A stretch of 64,000 nucleotides of DNA, taken from NCBI GenBank assembly GCA_013298845.1, contig JAAFJN010000025.1, positions 1 through 64,000 on the forward strand, written 5' to 3'. A model generated the notes under the pieces. The model was not told the origin of the DNA, ran no database searches, and was given only the letters and a program-made list of their open reading frames with translations. This DNA is from Chitinophagales bacterium (GTDB lineage: Bacteria; Bacteroidota; Bacteroidia; Chitinophagales; Saprospiraceae). Positions within the stretch are counted from its first letter, which is position 1. Each line of letters opens with the position of its first letter. Positions 33,956-42,407 of the stretch are shown in pieces. The position numbers were made by a program, and so were the translations under genes.

Positions 33956-35074
33956 ATGCGCATTCAACCGCTTTCTTTAATGACACCGCGCGCCAATTTG
34001 GTGCCTTCTTTGCGAGAACTGGCCATTCGGGTCAAAGACGATATTCGCTCTTACGTTGACCAGGGCTGGTACCAAACTTTGGCGGAGGGCATTGCCATTT
34101 ATCAAATTAAAAAAGCCCACCACGCCCACACGGGCATTTTGGCTTTAAATGACATCCGCGATTTTCATTTGGGCAAAATAAAAAAACACGAAAAAACGCT
34201 CACCCGCCGCGAAGCCGAATACCACCTGTTGTTGCAGGATTGGAAAGCGGTGATTAAACCCGTTTTGCTCACTTTTCCGGCCCAACCGGCGCTGTCGGAA
34301 TGGATGCAAGCGTACACGGCAGGGCACCAACCGTCGTTTACGCTGGCCGTACCCGAAGACGGCGAAGAGCACCTGTATTGGCTCGTAACGGAACCCTCGG
34401 ACCTCGAAAAAGTGCGGTTGATTTTTGCAGACATTGAAGCCGTTTATATCGCCGATGGCCACCACCGAACCACCACCATTGCCAATTTTGCCCAACTTCC
34501 CGCCGAAGAACGCGCTGATTTGGACTTTAGTCACCTCTTCGCGGCCTTTTTCCCCGATGACCAATTGCAGATTTTGGGTTATCACCGCCTCATGACTTTT
34601 GCGGATGAACCCGAAACCGAAAAGCATTGGGAATACCTGAATACAGTGTTTGATGTATTGCCCGTGGATACGCCGCGTTTGCCCGCGCACAGACGAGAAT
34701 TGATGGTTGTTCGGGGCGGACAGTGTTTTAGCCTCGATTTGAGCGCATTAGGCCAGGAAATTGAACTGTTAGGCCCCGTTTTGGATACCAATTTGTTAAA
34801 TGATTTGGTGTTTAAACGCCTTTTTCACGTCGAAGAGGTGCGTTCCGACAAACGAATTACCTACATTGACGGCGCGAGTGGTTTGCAAGGTATGCTGGCC
34901 GCGACCGAACAAACGCCCAACGCCATCGGTTTTTTGATGTATCCGGTGTCTTTTGGCGAATTATACGCCTTGTCGGACCGCAACGAAAGTTTGCCCCCCA
35001 AAAGCACTTGGTTTGAGCCGCGGATTAAAAGCGGTTTTGCCATGTATAGCCTCGAAGTAAATGACCATGTTTAA
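33956..35074 (+). CDS. DUF1015 family protein
   Basis: The 372-residue protein belongs to the DUF1015 (HTH-3-like, SpoU-unrelated) family, recognised by the motif VYIADGHHRTTT around residues 162-173 and by the opening IQPLSLMTPR. These proteins are widespread and often sit near serine biosynthesis genes; their biochemistry is not settled. It overlaps the GNAT gene by 14 bases, so both are probably co-translated. No serA or serC is in the window. Confidence 0.82.
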   Translation: MRIQPLSLMTPRANLVPSLRELAIRVKDDIRSYVDQGWYQTLAEGIAIYQIKKAHHAHTGILALNDIRDFHLGKIKKHEKTLTRREAEYHLLLQDWKAVIKPVLLTFPAQPALSEWMQAYTAGHQPSFTLAVPEDGEEHLYWLVTEPSDLEKVRLIFADIEAVYIADGHHRTTTIANFAQLPAEERADLDFSHLFAAFFPDDQLQILGYHRLMTFADEPETEKHWEYLNTVFDVLPVDTPRLPAHRRELMVVRGGQCFSLDLSALGQEIELLGPVLDTNLLNDLVFKRLFHVEEVRSDKRITYIDGASGLQGMLAATEQTPNAIGFLMYPVSFGELYALSDRNESLPPKSTWFEPRIKSGFAMYSLEVNDHV

Positions 35075-35699
35075 GGTTCTGCCCACTCAACCGCACCATA
35101 TTCCCGCTTTAGTTCAGTTGCAGGAGCGGGTTTTTCCGTCGTTATCGCCCGAAGAACGCATGGGCACCGCGCATTACGAGGCCCATTTGCGGATATTTCC
35201 GGAGGGGCAATTTGTGGCTACGTACGGCGATGTGGTGGTGGGTATGAGCACAACCATGCGCTACCACTACACCGAAAAAGACCATACTTTTCTCGATATT
35301 TCGGGCAATATGATGCTCACCACCCACGAACCCGATGGCCAATGGATGTACGATTTGGACATTGGGGTGCACCCCGATTTTCGGAAAAAAGGTATTGCAA
35401 AAGCCATTTACGAAGCCCGACTTGCGCGTTGCGCCGAATTGGGTCTGGACGGCATTCTCACGGTAGGTATGCCCAATGGTTACGCGCAGTACGCGCCCGA
35501 CATGGATCTGGACACGTATTTTGCGGGCATTGTTGCGGGCAGTATCATTGACCCAACGGTGAGTGCGCAGCAAAAAGTGGGTTTTACGATGATCAAACTC
35601 ATCCACAATTACCTCTCCGATCCGCAATGCGGGAATGGGGGCGTGTTGATGAAGTTGGGTGTGGGTGAATCATCGCGAGGGGCAATGCCACCTCGCTAA
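35061..35699 (+). CDS. GNAT family N-acetyltransferase
   Basis: The 212-residue protein shows the GNAT fold: the acetyl-CoA pyrophosphate-binding loop HPDFRKKGIAKAIYEARL (about 108-125) is preceded by the beta strand WMYDLDIGV. It transfers an acetyl group to an amine of unknown nature. It overlaps the DUF1015 gene by 14 bases. Confidence 0.82.
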   Translation: MTMFKVLPTQPHHIPALVQLQERVFPSLSPEERMGTAHYEAHLRIFPEGQFVATYGDVVVGMSTTMRYHYTEKDHTFLDISGNMMLTTHEPDGQWMYDLDIGVHPDFRKKGIAKAIYEARLARCAELGLDGILTVGMPNGYAQYAPDMDLDTYFAGIVAGSIIDPTVSAQQKVGFTMIKLIHNYLSDPQCGNGGVLMKLGVGESSRGAMPPR

Positions 35700-35789
35700 T
35701 TGCTTGTGCCCTTTTATGGCTTGGGTACGCTGTAATTTATTCGTTCATTTGTAATGCAACTTTTTACAAAACTAAATTTAATGTACACA

Positions 35790-36755
35790 ATGAAAAAAAA
35801 TCTTTTAACGATGCTGCTGCTGGCTTATGCTTCATTTTTGGTTGGACAGGCGAAATCCCCATCTGTTCAGCAATATATTCCAAAACCTTTCGAGGCAATA
35901 CGGGTAATTGAAGATCGAGTAGCCGGTATCAACGTCGCAGTTGAATTTTGGGATTCCACCACCAACAAACTACTCAAAAGGTTAGATTTGGTGAAAAGTT
36001 CCCCTTTTTACAATCTGAAAGGGCGTGAAGTTGGCGTACATGAATATTTGAATACCCCGGTGTACAGTGTTCCATTCCTTATTTTAAAAACGGATCCGCT
36101 GTTTATGCTCACCGATGAAGAAGTAAACAATTTTTACCCCGGTACAGATAGTGTAAGAGTTCAGATTAGCAGTAGCGTTACCGATATATATGAACCAAAC
36201 CAAACCCGCAAAGAAATTGGAATTATCTACGTAATGGAGGTAGTGGGACATCGTTCGGATTTTGCTGCTTCACGACTTGCGTTGGCGGTTTACGATAGCA
36301 GGGGAAATCTTAAGTATGAACACAGGGGTATTATCAATGACGGAGGAAGTGGTTTTTTACTTTGTGATGGCCGGTACTTTTGTTATAAATCCGGGGAGGA
36401 TTACGGAGAAGGGGTTGAGTCCAATATGCCATTAACTTATACGGTTTTTGACATGAAGCAGAAAAAAGAAGTACTTAAAGAGCCTTGTGGAATTAATACG
36501 TTTATCTATGGTATTAACCAGTACTTTTTTGCAACATACGAGGATACTCAACTTGAGAAAAATAAATTTTGGGCAAAGTGGTCTGTTTATGACATAGAAC
36601 AAGGTTTAAAGTACTACAAAGAATATGATGTTTACGATTGGGGAGACATAAAACATGCCAATAAAGAAGGATGTATTATGTACTCTGGTAAATCTGGGAA
36701 AACTACGGTTTTGAAGTTTGAAAAGGATTTTACGGTAACTAAAATAAAAAATTAA
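35790..36755 (+). CDS. Secreted protein of unknown function
   Basis: From the ATG at 35790 the product of 321 residues starts with a signal peptide (KKN, hydrophobic core, cut after LVGQ). The rest is beta-rich with repeated Tyr/Asp/Gly stretches, possibly a propeller-like fold, and I recognise no domain. In-frame ATGs further upstream (35754, 35781) would add residues before the signal peptide. The next gene starts 2 bases after its stop and also encodes a secreted protein. Base composition is more AT-rich than most neighbours. Confidence 0.6.
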   Translation: MKKNLLTMLLLAYASFLVGQAKSPSVQQYIPKPFEAIRVIEDRVAGINVAVEFWDSTTNKLLKRLDLVKSSPFYNLKGREVGVHEYLNTPVYSVPFLILKTDPLFMLTDEEVNNFYPGTDSVRVQISSSVTDIYEPNQTRKEIGIIYVMEVVGHRSDFAASRLALAVYDSRGNLKYEHRGIINDGGSGFLLCDGRYFCYKSGEDYGEGVESNMPLTYTVFDMKQKKEVLKEPCGINTFIYGINQYFFATYEDTQLEKNKFWAKWSVYDIEQGLKYYKEYDVYDWGDIKHANKEGCIMYSGKSGKTTVLKFEKDFTVTKIKN

Positions 36756-36757
36756 CC

Positions 36758-37273
36758 ATGAAAAAATTAATATTTTGTATTTTGTGTGCAATTTTACAGA
36801 TCTCACTATTCGGGCAACAAGTAAGTAGCGATACTATATATCATAAAGATAGTGCCGGACTTAAAGTATGCGTTTATGGTATTCAGTCTGACGATAAAAA
36901 ACGAATGGATATTACAGTAGGTGACAATGTGTTAAGTACGGTTACTATATTTGAAGAGATTACAAAGGTTATAGATGCAGTGGCCTTTGAAAATAAGTAT
37001 ATTTCTGTATTAATGTATGGAACGCACGGGATATACTATAGAATATATGCAATTGAAAAACAGGAGTTGGTTGCTTTAGTGTTTGGTGTCGTTTGTGGCC
37101 ATCATGGCAGAGACCCAAAAAAAATACAGTATATTTCTTATGATAAAATTTATATAGAAAAATATCTTCGAAATCGATCAGAAGAAACTAAAAAAATGCT
37201 TATTGAGTATGATTTAGAAAAACAAGTGGAAAAAAGAACAATTCTTAACGAGGTTGGTGAACCTAAAAAATAG
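36758..37273 (+). CDS. Secreted protein of unknown function
   Basis: The 171-residue protein has a signal peptide (KK then FCILCAILQISLFGQ) and a lysine-rich C-terminal half. No known domain is seen. It follows the previous secreted unknown with 2 bases between and is likewise AT-rich, so the pair may be recently acquired or rapidly changing; that is inference. Confidence 0.6.
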   Translation: MKKLIFCILCAILQISLFGQQVSSDTIYHKDSAGLKVCVYGIQSDDKKRMDITVGDNVLSTVTIFEEITKVIDAVAFENKYISVLMYGTHGIYYRIYAIEKQELVALVFGVVCGHHGRDPKKIQYISYDKIYIEKYLRNRSEETKKMLIEYDLEKQVEKRTILNEVGEPKK

Positions 37274-37296
37274 GTAAAAATATGGTTTTTGAAGTT

Positions 37297-37368
37297 TTTA
37301 CCCGTGGTAGAGCGTGCTGCGGCGAGATGTGCATCTCGGAGGTACGGAGAGATGACATCTCAGAGCGG
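37297..37368. repeat. Dispersed intergenic repeat with two palindromes, copy 1
   Basis: This 72-base element contains GAGATGTGCATCTC (37324-37337) and GAGATGACATCTC (37349-37361), two short perfect hairpins. It matches 53131-53202 along its whole length with a few changes, in the same orientation. The ORF that spans it here is not real coding. Confidence 0.6.
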
Positions 37369-37402
37369 TTGAGATTTTGGACGAATGAGATTCCTCAAAA
37401 AG

Positions 37403-37425
37403 TGCCCCTTATGAGGCGGCTTTTT
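37403..37425 (+). terminator. Probable terminator upstream of gpmI
   Basis: GCCCCT and AGGCGGC pair around a short loop with one bulged base and are followed by TTTTT (37421-37425). It lies 130 bases after the secreted-unknown gene and before gpmI. Confidence 0.4.
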
Positions 37426-37604
37426 AGCGTATTTTGTGCGTTTTGTTCGTATGTTTTTGATATAATATTTTTGATATAAGATTTTTGATTTTTGAAGTGT
37501 TTATACGAAAATATTAGAGACCGTTCATTTTTCACGCTGCACTTTTTCACTTTTCACTTTATTTGCCGTCCTTTGCGCAGCAATCCAATTTGTCGAAAAG
37601 CACT

Positions 37605-39110
37605 ATGTCTAAAGCAGCACTTTTTATACTCGATGGCTGGGGGCTGGGTCCAAAACCTTCCGCCGATGCCATCGCTAATGCCAAAACCCCGTTTATCCAT
37701 TCCTTAATGGCCAATTACCCGCATTCTACCCTCATTACTTATGGGGAAGACGTGGGCTTGCCCGAGGGGCAAATGGGTAACTCCGAAGTGGGGCACCTGA
37801 ATATCGGGGCCGGACGAGTGGTGTGGCAAGAACTGGCGCGTATTAACAAAGAAGTACGTGAAGGCGGTTTTGCCGCGCATCCGGTGCTCAAAGCCGCCTT
37901 TGAACACGCCAAAAACCACAACGTTGCCCTGCATTTTATGGGCCTGGTCTCCGATGGCGGGGTACACTCGCACATCAACCACCTCAAAGCCCTGTGCGAT
38001 ATGACCGAACAATACGGCGTATCGCAGGCTTATATCCACGCTTTTACCGATGGCCGCGACTGTGACCCCAAAAGTGGTAAAGGTTTTTTGGAAGAAGTAT
38101 TGCAACACATCGAACATCAACCCGTGCAACTGGCGTCCATTATTGGGCGCTATTACGCCATGGACCGCGATAAACGCTGGGAACGCGTCAAATTAGCCTA
38201 TGATCTGCTCGTGTATGGCATTGGTGAAACGATAGAAGATCCATTGGCCGCCATTCAGGCTCAATACGACGCCAATGTAACCGACGAGTTTTTTCCCCCC
38301 ATGCTCGTCAACGCCGACGGCCTCATCAAACCCGACGATGTGGTGATTTGTTTTAATTTCCGCACCGACCGCTGCCGCGAAATCACGCAGGTGCTCCACC
38401 AGCAAAACATGGAAGAATACGACATGGAAGCGCTGCCATTGTATTACGTGACCATGACCAAATACGACGAAACCTTCCACGACGTAAAAGTGGTGTACGA
38501 AAAAGACGATGTGTCCATGACAATGGGCGAAGTAGTGGCCAACGCCGGAAAAACCCAGGTGCGCATTGCCGAAACGGAAAAATACCCGCACGTCACCTTC
38601 TTTTTCTCCGGTGGCCGCGAAGACCCCTTCGAGGGCGAACGCCGCCTCATGGTGGCCTCGCCCAAAGTGGCGACCTATGACCTGCAACCCGAAATGAGCG
38701 CACCGGGCATTACCGAGGCGATTATGCAGGATATTCGCGAAAACACCCCTGATTTTATTTGCCTCAACTTTGCCAATGCCGATATGGTGGGCCACACCGG
38801 CGTGTTTGAAGCCGCCATTAAAGCCGCCGAAACCGTTGACCATTGTATGGCGCAAATTATTCCACTGGCCCTCGAAAAAGGGTACCATTGCCTCGTGATT
38901 GCCGACCACGGTAACTCCGACTACATGATCAACGACGATGGTTCACCCAATACCGCGCACACCAAAAATCCGGTGCCGTGTATCGCCGTAACGCCGCAAA
39001 AAGTCGCCACCATCAGCAATGGTCGCCTCGCCGATGTAGCGCCTACGTTGTTGCATTTTATGGGTATCGAAGCACCGGCCGAAATGACCGGCAAAGTATT
39101 GGTGGGTTAG
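37605..39110 (+). CDS. gpmI: 2,3-bisphosphoglycerate-independent phosphoglycerate mutase
   Basis: The 501-residue protein is a cofactor-independent mutase of the alkaline phosphatase superfamily. LFILDGWGLG binds one metal (D10), MGNSEVGHLNIGAG holds the catalytic serine S60, and FTDGRDCDP, NFRTDRCREI, NFANADMVGHTG and DHGNSDYM complete the metal and substrate sites. It interconverts 2- and 3-phosphoglycerate with manganese. The length is normal. ATG 37605 was chosen because the family begins right before LFILDGW; the upstream frame to 37563 adds nothing conserved. Confidence 0.95.
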   Translation: MSKAALFILDGWGLGPKPSADAIANAKTPFIHSLMANYPHSTLITYGEDVGLPEGQMGNSEVGHLNIGAGRVVWQELARINKEVREGGFAAHPVLKAAFEHAKNHNVALHFMGLVSDGGVHSHINHLKALCDMTEQYGVSQAYIHAFTDGRDCDPKSGKGFLEEVLQHIEHQPVQLASIIGRYYAMDRDKRWERVKLAYDLLVYGIGETIEDPLAAIQAQYDANVTDEFFPPMLVNADGLIKPDDVVICFNFRTDRCREITQVLHQQNMEEYDMEALPLYYVTMTKYDETFHDVKVVYEKDDVSMTMGEVVANAGKTQVRIAETEKYPHVTFFFSGGREDPFEGERRLMVASPKVATYDLQPEMSAPGITEAIMQDIRENTPDFICLNFANADMVGHTGVFEAAIKAAETVDHCMAQIIPLALEKGYHCLVIADHGNSDYMINDDGSPNTAHTKNPVPCIAVTPQKVATISNGRLADVAPTLLHFMGIEAPAEMTGKVLVG

Positions 39111-39143
39111 TAACTATCCAGCCGTGAGCGACAGGATAGTTAC
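39110..39143. other. Perfect inverted repeat after gpmI
   Basis: GTAACTATCC (39110-39119) and GGATAGTTAC (39134-39143) form a 10-bp stem with a 14-base loop directly after the gpmI stop codon. No T-run follows; possibly a weak terminator or an operator for tatA. Confidence 0.4.
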
Positions 39144-39174
39144 AATTAATCCGCCCAATTTGAATAAAACGATG

Positions 39175-39182
39175 TAACTTTG
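39175..39182 (+). promoter_or_regulatory. -7 promoter box (TAACTTTG) for tatA
   Basis: TAACTTTG fits TAnnTTTG and lies 42 bases before the tatA ATG at 39225. It supports the shorter start, because a start at 39180 would fall inside this box. Confidence 0.6.
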
Positions 39183-39224
39183 CACCCAATTAAGGGTCAA
39201 AGCGACTCATTAAAATTACTGATT

Positions 39225-39452
39225 ATGACAAATATCACATTATTTACGCTGCTGTTTCTCGGCAATTTGGGTGCTACCGAGTTTGTATTGATCTTTTTGG
39301 TAGTATTGTTGTTGTTTGGGGGCCAGAAAATACCTGAACTCATGCGCGGCCTCGGTCGTGGTATCCGTGAGTTTAACAACGCCAAAAACTCGGTGGAAGA
39401 CGAAATTCGCCAGGGTATGCGCGACGCGGAGAAGGGAAAATTGGACAAATAG
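39225..39452 (+). CDS. tatA: Twin-arginine translocase subunit TatA/TatE
   Basis: The 75-residue protein has one N-terminal membrane helix (EFVLIFLVVLLLFGG), the hinge FGGQKIPELMRGLGRGIREF and a charged amphipathic tail, the standard TatA layout. TatA oligomers form the pore for folded Tat substrates in the cytoplasmic membrane. No tatB or tatC is adjacent. ATG 39225 is preferred over the in-frame start at 39180, which lies inside the promoter box. Confidence 0.9.
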   Translation: MTNITLFTLLFLGNLGATEFVLIFLVVLLLFGGQKIPELMRGLGRGIREFNNAKNSVEDEIRQGMRDAEKGKLDK

Positions 39453-39479
39453 GTTTATATTTTCGGTACACTCCGATAC

Positions 39480-39526
39480 AATGTCTCTGTTGCAGTGTTG
39501 ATCACTGTGGCAGAGACATTTTTTTT
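39480..39526 (+). terminator. Intrinsic terminator after tatA
   Basis: A long stem, AATGTCTCTG-TTGCAGTG against CACTG-TGGCAGAGACATT, is followed by eight T (39519-39526). It is the strongest terminator in the window and lies 28 bases after the tatA stop. Confidence 0.85.
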
Positions 39527-39574
39527 ACGGGTCGAAAGAACTTGTGTTGAAAGGGGGGGGAGCGGTGAAATTTA

Positions 39575-40219
39575 TTAACCCACCAACCCATCGTACTCCA
39601 CCACCAAGTCACCCGTTTGCCCATCGTTGGCTAACCGGATCAACGCAGCGGCAATCTGGCGCACGTGAATGCCCCGGTATTTGCGCAGTCCACCCATCAA
39701 CAGCGGCGAAATGACGTACGACAACCCAATACCAATGCGTTCGCCGAGGCGGAATTCCTGGCGTTGTCCCAGCAAAAACGACGGGCGGGCCGCCACAAAA
39801 CGGTCAAATTTCAGGGCTTTCAGGTTGTTTTCCAGTTCGCCTTTGGTGCGCAGGTAAAAATTCCCCGATTGCGCATCGGCACCTACCGACGACACCAACA
39901 AATAACGTTGTACGCCGTTGGCCCGCGCCAAACGACCCAGTTCCGAGGGATAAGTGCAATCAATTTTGTATTGCGCTTCCTTACTACCGGCTTTGGCGAG
40001 GGTAGTGCCCAGGGCGCAGTAGAAATCGTCGCCCCGCAGCGCGTCGGGGTTGGGATGGTCAAAGTCCAACTGAATTTGCCGGAGTTTGGGGTGTTGTAGG
40101 GGTAATTCGCGGCGAACGAGTACCACAACGGTATCGTAGGCGGGGTGGGCTAATAGTTGTTCGAGCAGTGCCGCCCCGGTTAATCCGGTGGCACCCGCCA
40201 ATAATGCGATTTTTCCCAT
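39575..40219 (-). CDS. NAD(P)-binding short-chain-like protein (HTATIP2-like)
   Basis: The 214-residue protein begins with a Rossmann nucleotide-binding loop, LLAGATGLTGAAL, and continues with YLLVSSVGAD, RPSFLLGQR and FDRFVAARP, matching the atypical SDR group of HTATIP2 (TIP30)-like oxidoreductases and NAD-dependent epimerases. Substrate unknown. It follows the sigma-like/TPR gene by 12 bases on the same strand and is probably co-transcribed. Confidence 0.8.
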   Translation of the reverse strand: MGKIALLAGATGLTGAALLEQLLAHPAYDTVVVLVRRELPLQHPKLRQIQLDFDHPNPDALRGDDFYCALGTTLAKAGSKEAQYKIDCTYPSELGRLARANGVQRYLLVSSVGADAQSGNFYLRTKGELENNLKALKFDRFVAARPSFLLGQRQEFRLGERIGIGLSYVISPLLMGGLRKYRGIHVRQIAAALIRLANDGQTGDLVVEYDGLVG

Positions 40220-40231
40220 TTTTTATCAGGT

Positions 40232-41458
40232 TTATTGAAGTTCTTTCAGCATGGTTTCGCCTTGCTGGCGGCGTTCTTCGTTGCGGGTATTTTCCAAAAA
40301 ACGTTCCATCGCGCCGCGGGCAACGGTGCGGTACGAGGAACTGCGTTTGGCCATTTGGACAAATGCCAGGGCCTGGTACCAGTATAAATCTTCGCCGTAC
40401 GCCTCAATATTGTCAATTTTGGCCATGTACTGCAACGCATCGCCGGGTTCTTCCCGTTTCAGGCTTATAATGCCCAGCGCAAAAAAAGCATCGGCGTGAC
40501 AGGGGGATAATTCATCGTTATCCACCATTTGCAACAACACATCGGCGGCGGCGGAATAGTTTTTTTGTCCGTAAAAATCGTCGGCACTCCGGAAAAAATC
40601 GGCGCAACGTTCTGGTTTTTCAATGCCCGACGTGTCGTTTTCGAAGCGCCGGTTCATGTCGGTCATCAGGCTTTGCGGGGGCGCAAAATTTTGGTTAAAA
40701 ATTTCCCCCGCCGGTTTTGGCCGATTAAAATACGAAAAAATGCCGTAACTCAAACTCATCATCAGTAACGTGAGAAAGGCGTATTTTAGCACGGTATTGT
40801 CCGTTTTGGGTGCTTTACCGTCCAGGGTTAGGCCTTTTTCGGTGTATTCTTCGTATTTGCGGATGGTGGTCCAAATTTGGTAATCCTGCCGACGGCGCAG
40901 GGCGTCCAGAGCGTAGCCGGGCAGCGTGGGGTCGGGATTGGTGGTGCCTTTGTTGAGGGCAATGGCCAATTCGGTTTTGCAGGTGGATTCTTCTTCGATG
41001 GGCAGTTCCAGCAACGTGGCTTTGCACCCACTGCTGAGTTTATTCAGCGTTTTCCACACGTAAATGTGTTGGCGAGTGGCTTTTAGCGCCTCATCGGAAG
41101 GCATCCAGGCGGGTGCGAGGGGTTCGGCATCCAGGTCTTCGGTGGGGATTTCGACGGCGGGTTCAGAAGGGGCGTTGCGTTTGGACCAGTCGGAATAGTG
41201 CTGTTTGGCCAATTCGAGTAAGACTTCTTTCAGGGCTGCGTCTTCGGGGAACTGGGCGGAGCGGGCCATTTGGGCCGTGTCCATGAGTGCCGTTTGGAAA
41301 AAAACGTTGCCATCGGCCGGTGAGCCACCCAAGGCTTGTACCGATTTTACGACGTTGGGTCTCAAATCGGTGAAAATAAATTTTAAGGTATCGGGATCTG
41401 CGTTGGAAAGCCCCAAAAGCAGTTGATGTTCTGAAAAAGAGGAGTCAGTTGGCTGCAC
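40232..41458 (-). CDS. Degenerate sigma-70-like domain fused to a membrane segment and TPR tail
   Basis: The 408-residue protein has three parts. The N-terminal 200 residues resemble an ECF sigma-70 factor with decayed motifs: DPDTLKFIFTDLRPNVVKSV to GGSPADGNVFFQTALM reads like region 2, and WKTLNKLSSGCKATLLEL then GYALDALRRRQDY reads like region 4. A membrane segment follows (KYAFLTLLMMSLSYGIFSYF), then helical TPR-like pairs to the end. GTG 41458 is chosen because a good -7 box lies 47 bases before it and the longer TTG start at 41488 adds nothing conserved. It may be a membrane-bound regulator or no longer a sigma factor. Confidence 0.6.
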   Translation of the reverse strand: MQPTDSSFSEHQLLLGLSNADPDTLKFIFTDLRPNVVKSVQALGGSPADGNVFFQTALMDTAQMARSAQFPEDAALKEVLLELAKQHYSDWSKRNAPSEPAVEIPTEDLDAEPLAPAWMPSDEALKATRQHIYVWKTLNKLSSGCKATLLELPIEEESTCKTELAIALNKGTTNPDPTLPGYALDALRRRQDYQIWTTIRKYEEYTEKGLTLDGKAPKTDNTVLKYAFLTLLMMSLSYGIFSYFNRPKPAGEIFNQNFAPPQSLMTDMNRRFENDTSGIEKPERCADFFRSADDFYGQKNYSAAADVLLQMVDNDELSPCHADAFFALGIISLKREEPGDALQYMAKIDNIEAYGEDLYWYQALAFVQMAKRSSSYRTVARGAMERFLENTRNEERRQQGETMLKELQ

Positions 41459-41504
41459 AATTTTATGGTTTGTAAATAGAATTAACAATGATTTGGGTGA
41501 CGGG

Positions 41505-41512
41505 CAAAGATA
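41505..41512 (-). promoter_or_regulatory. -7 promoter box (TATCTTTG) for the sigma-like gene
   Basis: On the minus strand TATCTTTG fits the Bacteroidota -7 consensus. Transcription would begin near 41498 and read into the sigma-like gene and the NAD(P)-binding gene. Confidence 0.6.
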
Positions 41513-41557
41513 AGCGAACTAAATGAATAGGGGTAGGTGGCTTGAGACAAAAAAATA

Positions 41558-41587
41558 GGGAGCCATACATTACTGCATTTGGCTCCC
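41558..41587 (-). terminator. Second terminator-like hairpin downstream of hsp20
   Basis: GGGAGCCA and TGGCTCCC form a perfect 8-bp stem with a 14-base loop. On the minus strand it is followed by TATTTTTTTG. It lies downstream of the first hsp20 terminator at 41750-41786 and may stop read-through into the sigma-like gene. Confidence 0.6.
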
Positions 41588-41749
41588 GAAAACACCTAAA
41601 ACCCTATTAACTAACCTTATGAAAATTTCTTTATGTATAATTCAGTAATTTTTAAGCCAAAAAACTGAATTTGTTATTTTGTACGAGAAAAACAACGCAA
41701 AGTTACGATTTGTTTAACTGAAATTAAAAAATTTACAACAAAATTCAAC

Positions 41750-41786
41750 AAAAAAAATCCGCTGTAGCCATAGCCACAACGGATTT
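41750..41786 (-). terminator. Intrinsic terminator of hsp20
   Basis: On the minus strand AAATCCGTTGTGG pairs with CTACAGCGGATTT and is followed by a T-run. It lies 30 bases after the hsp20 stop. Confidence 0.75.
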
Positions 41787-41815
41787 CATCTATTTTAACC
41801 CTTTTTTTAGCGCAA

Positions 41816-42244
41816 TTAAGCCACTGTGATGGTTTTTACCGCTGGCGTCAATTCGGGTTTTTTTACCAGGTCAACGTGCAGAATACCATTGTTCAAACTT
41901 GCATTAATCTGTTCGTTATCAATGCTTTCGGGGAGTTTGAATGAGCGTTCAAAACCGGCAAATGTGTATTCTTTGCGGCGGTACACCGGTTTGGCGCTGT
42001 TCTCTTCCGTTTTTACTTCTTTTTTGGCCGAAATGGTCAAAATATTTTTTTCAATTTTTAACGTAAAATCTTCCTTGTCAAAGCCGGGAGCGACGACTTC
42101 CAATTTGAAACCGTTTTCAATTTCCAAAATATTAACGGCGGGCTGAACGGCCGTTGCTACGTTGTTTTCCCAAACCGGGCTGAAAAAGAAGTCGTTCCAT
42201 ACGTTTCTGAAAGGATGAGCGGTTTGATGCTTTACGAGTGTCAT
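41816..42244 (-). CDS. Hsp20/alpha-crystallin small heat shock protein
   Basis: The 142-residue protein has the alpha-crystallin domain (about 33-130): VNILEIENGFKLEVVAPGFDKEDFTLKI, YTFAGFERSFKLPESID and the conserved ASLNNGILHVDLVK. Small heat shock proteins hold unfolding proteins in the cytoplasm without ATP. The N-terminal HPFRNVWNDFF is typical of the family. It is monocistronic with its own terminator. Confidence 0.92.
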   Translation of the reverse strand: MTLVKHQTAHPFRNVWNDFFFSPVWENNVATAVQPAVNILEIENGFKLEVVAPGFDKEDFTLKIEKNILTISAKKEVKTEENSAKPVYRRKEYTFAGFERSFKLPESIDNEQINASLNNGILHVDLVKKPELTPAVKTITVA

Positions 42245-42407
42245 ATCTAATGTGCTTTTTTAATTGTTATTGAATATTGCCGAATTGCTCGACGAATATG
42301 CTTATTCAATTCCTGTACCAATCCGTTTTTGGGCCGTGCCAGGTAAAAAAATGACATCGTGCATGACAAAAAGTCTGTTATTTTTATTTTATACTGCCAA
42401 TATGGCA

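Noticed and set aside
37282-37479. 65-residue ORF between the secreted unknown and gpmI
   Set aside because: It is built on the dispersed 72-bp repeat also found at 53131-53202 and the following terminator; the second copy does not keep the frame.
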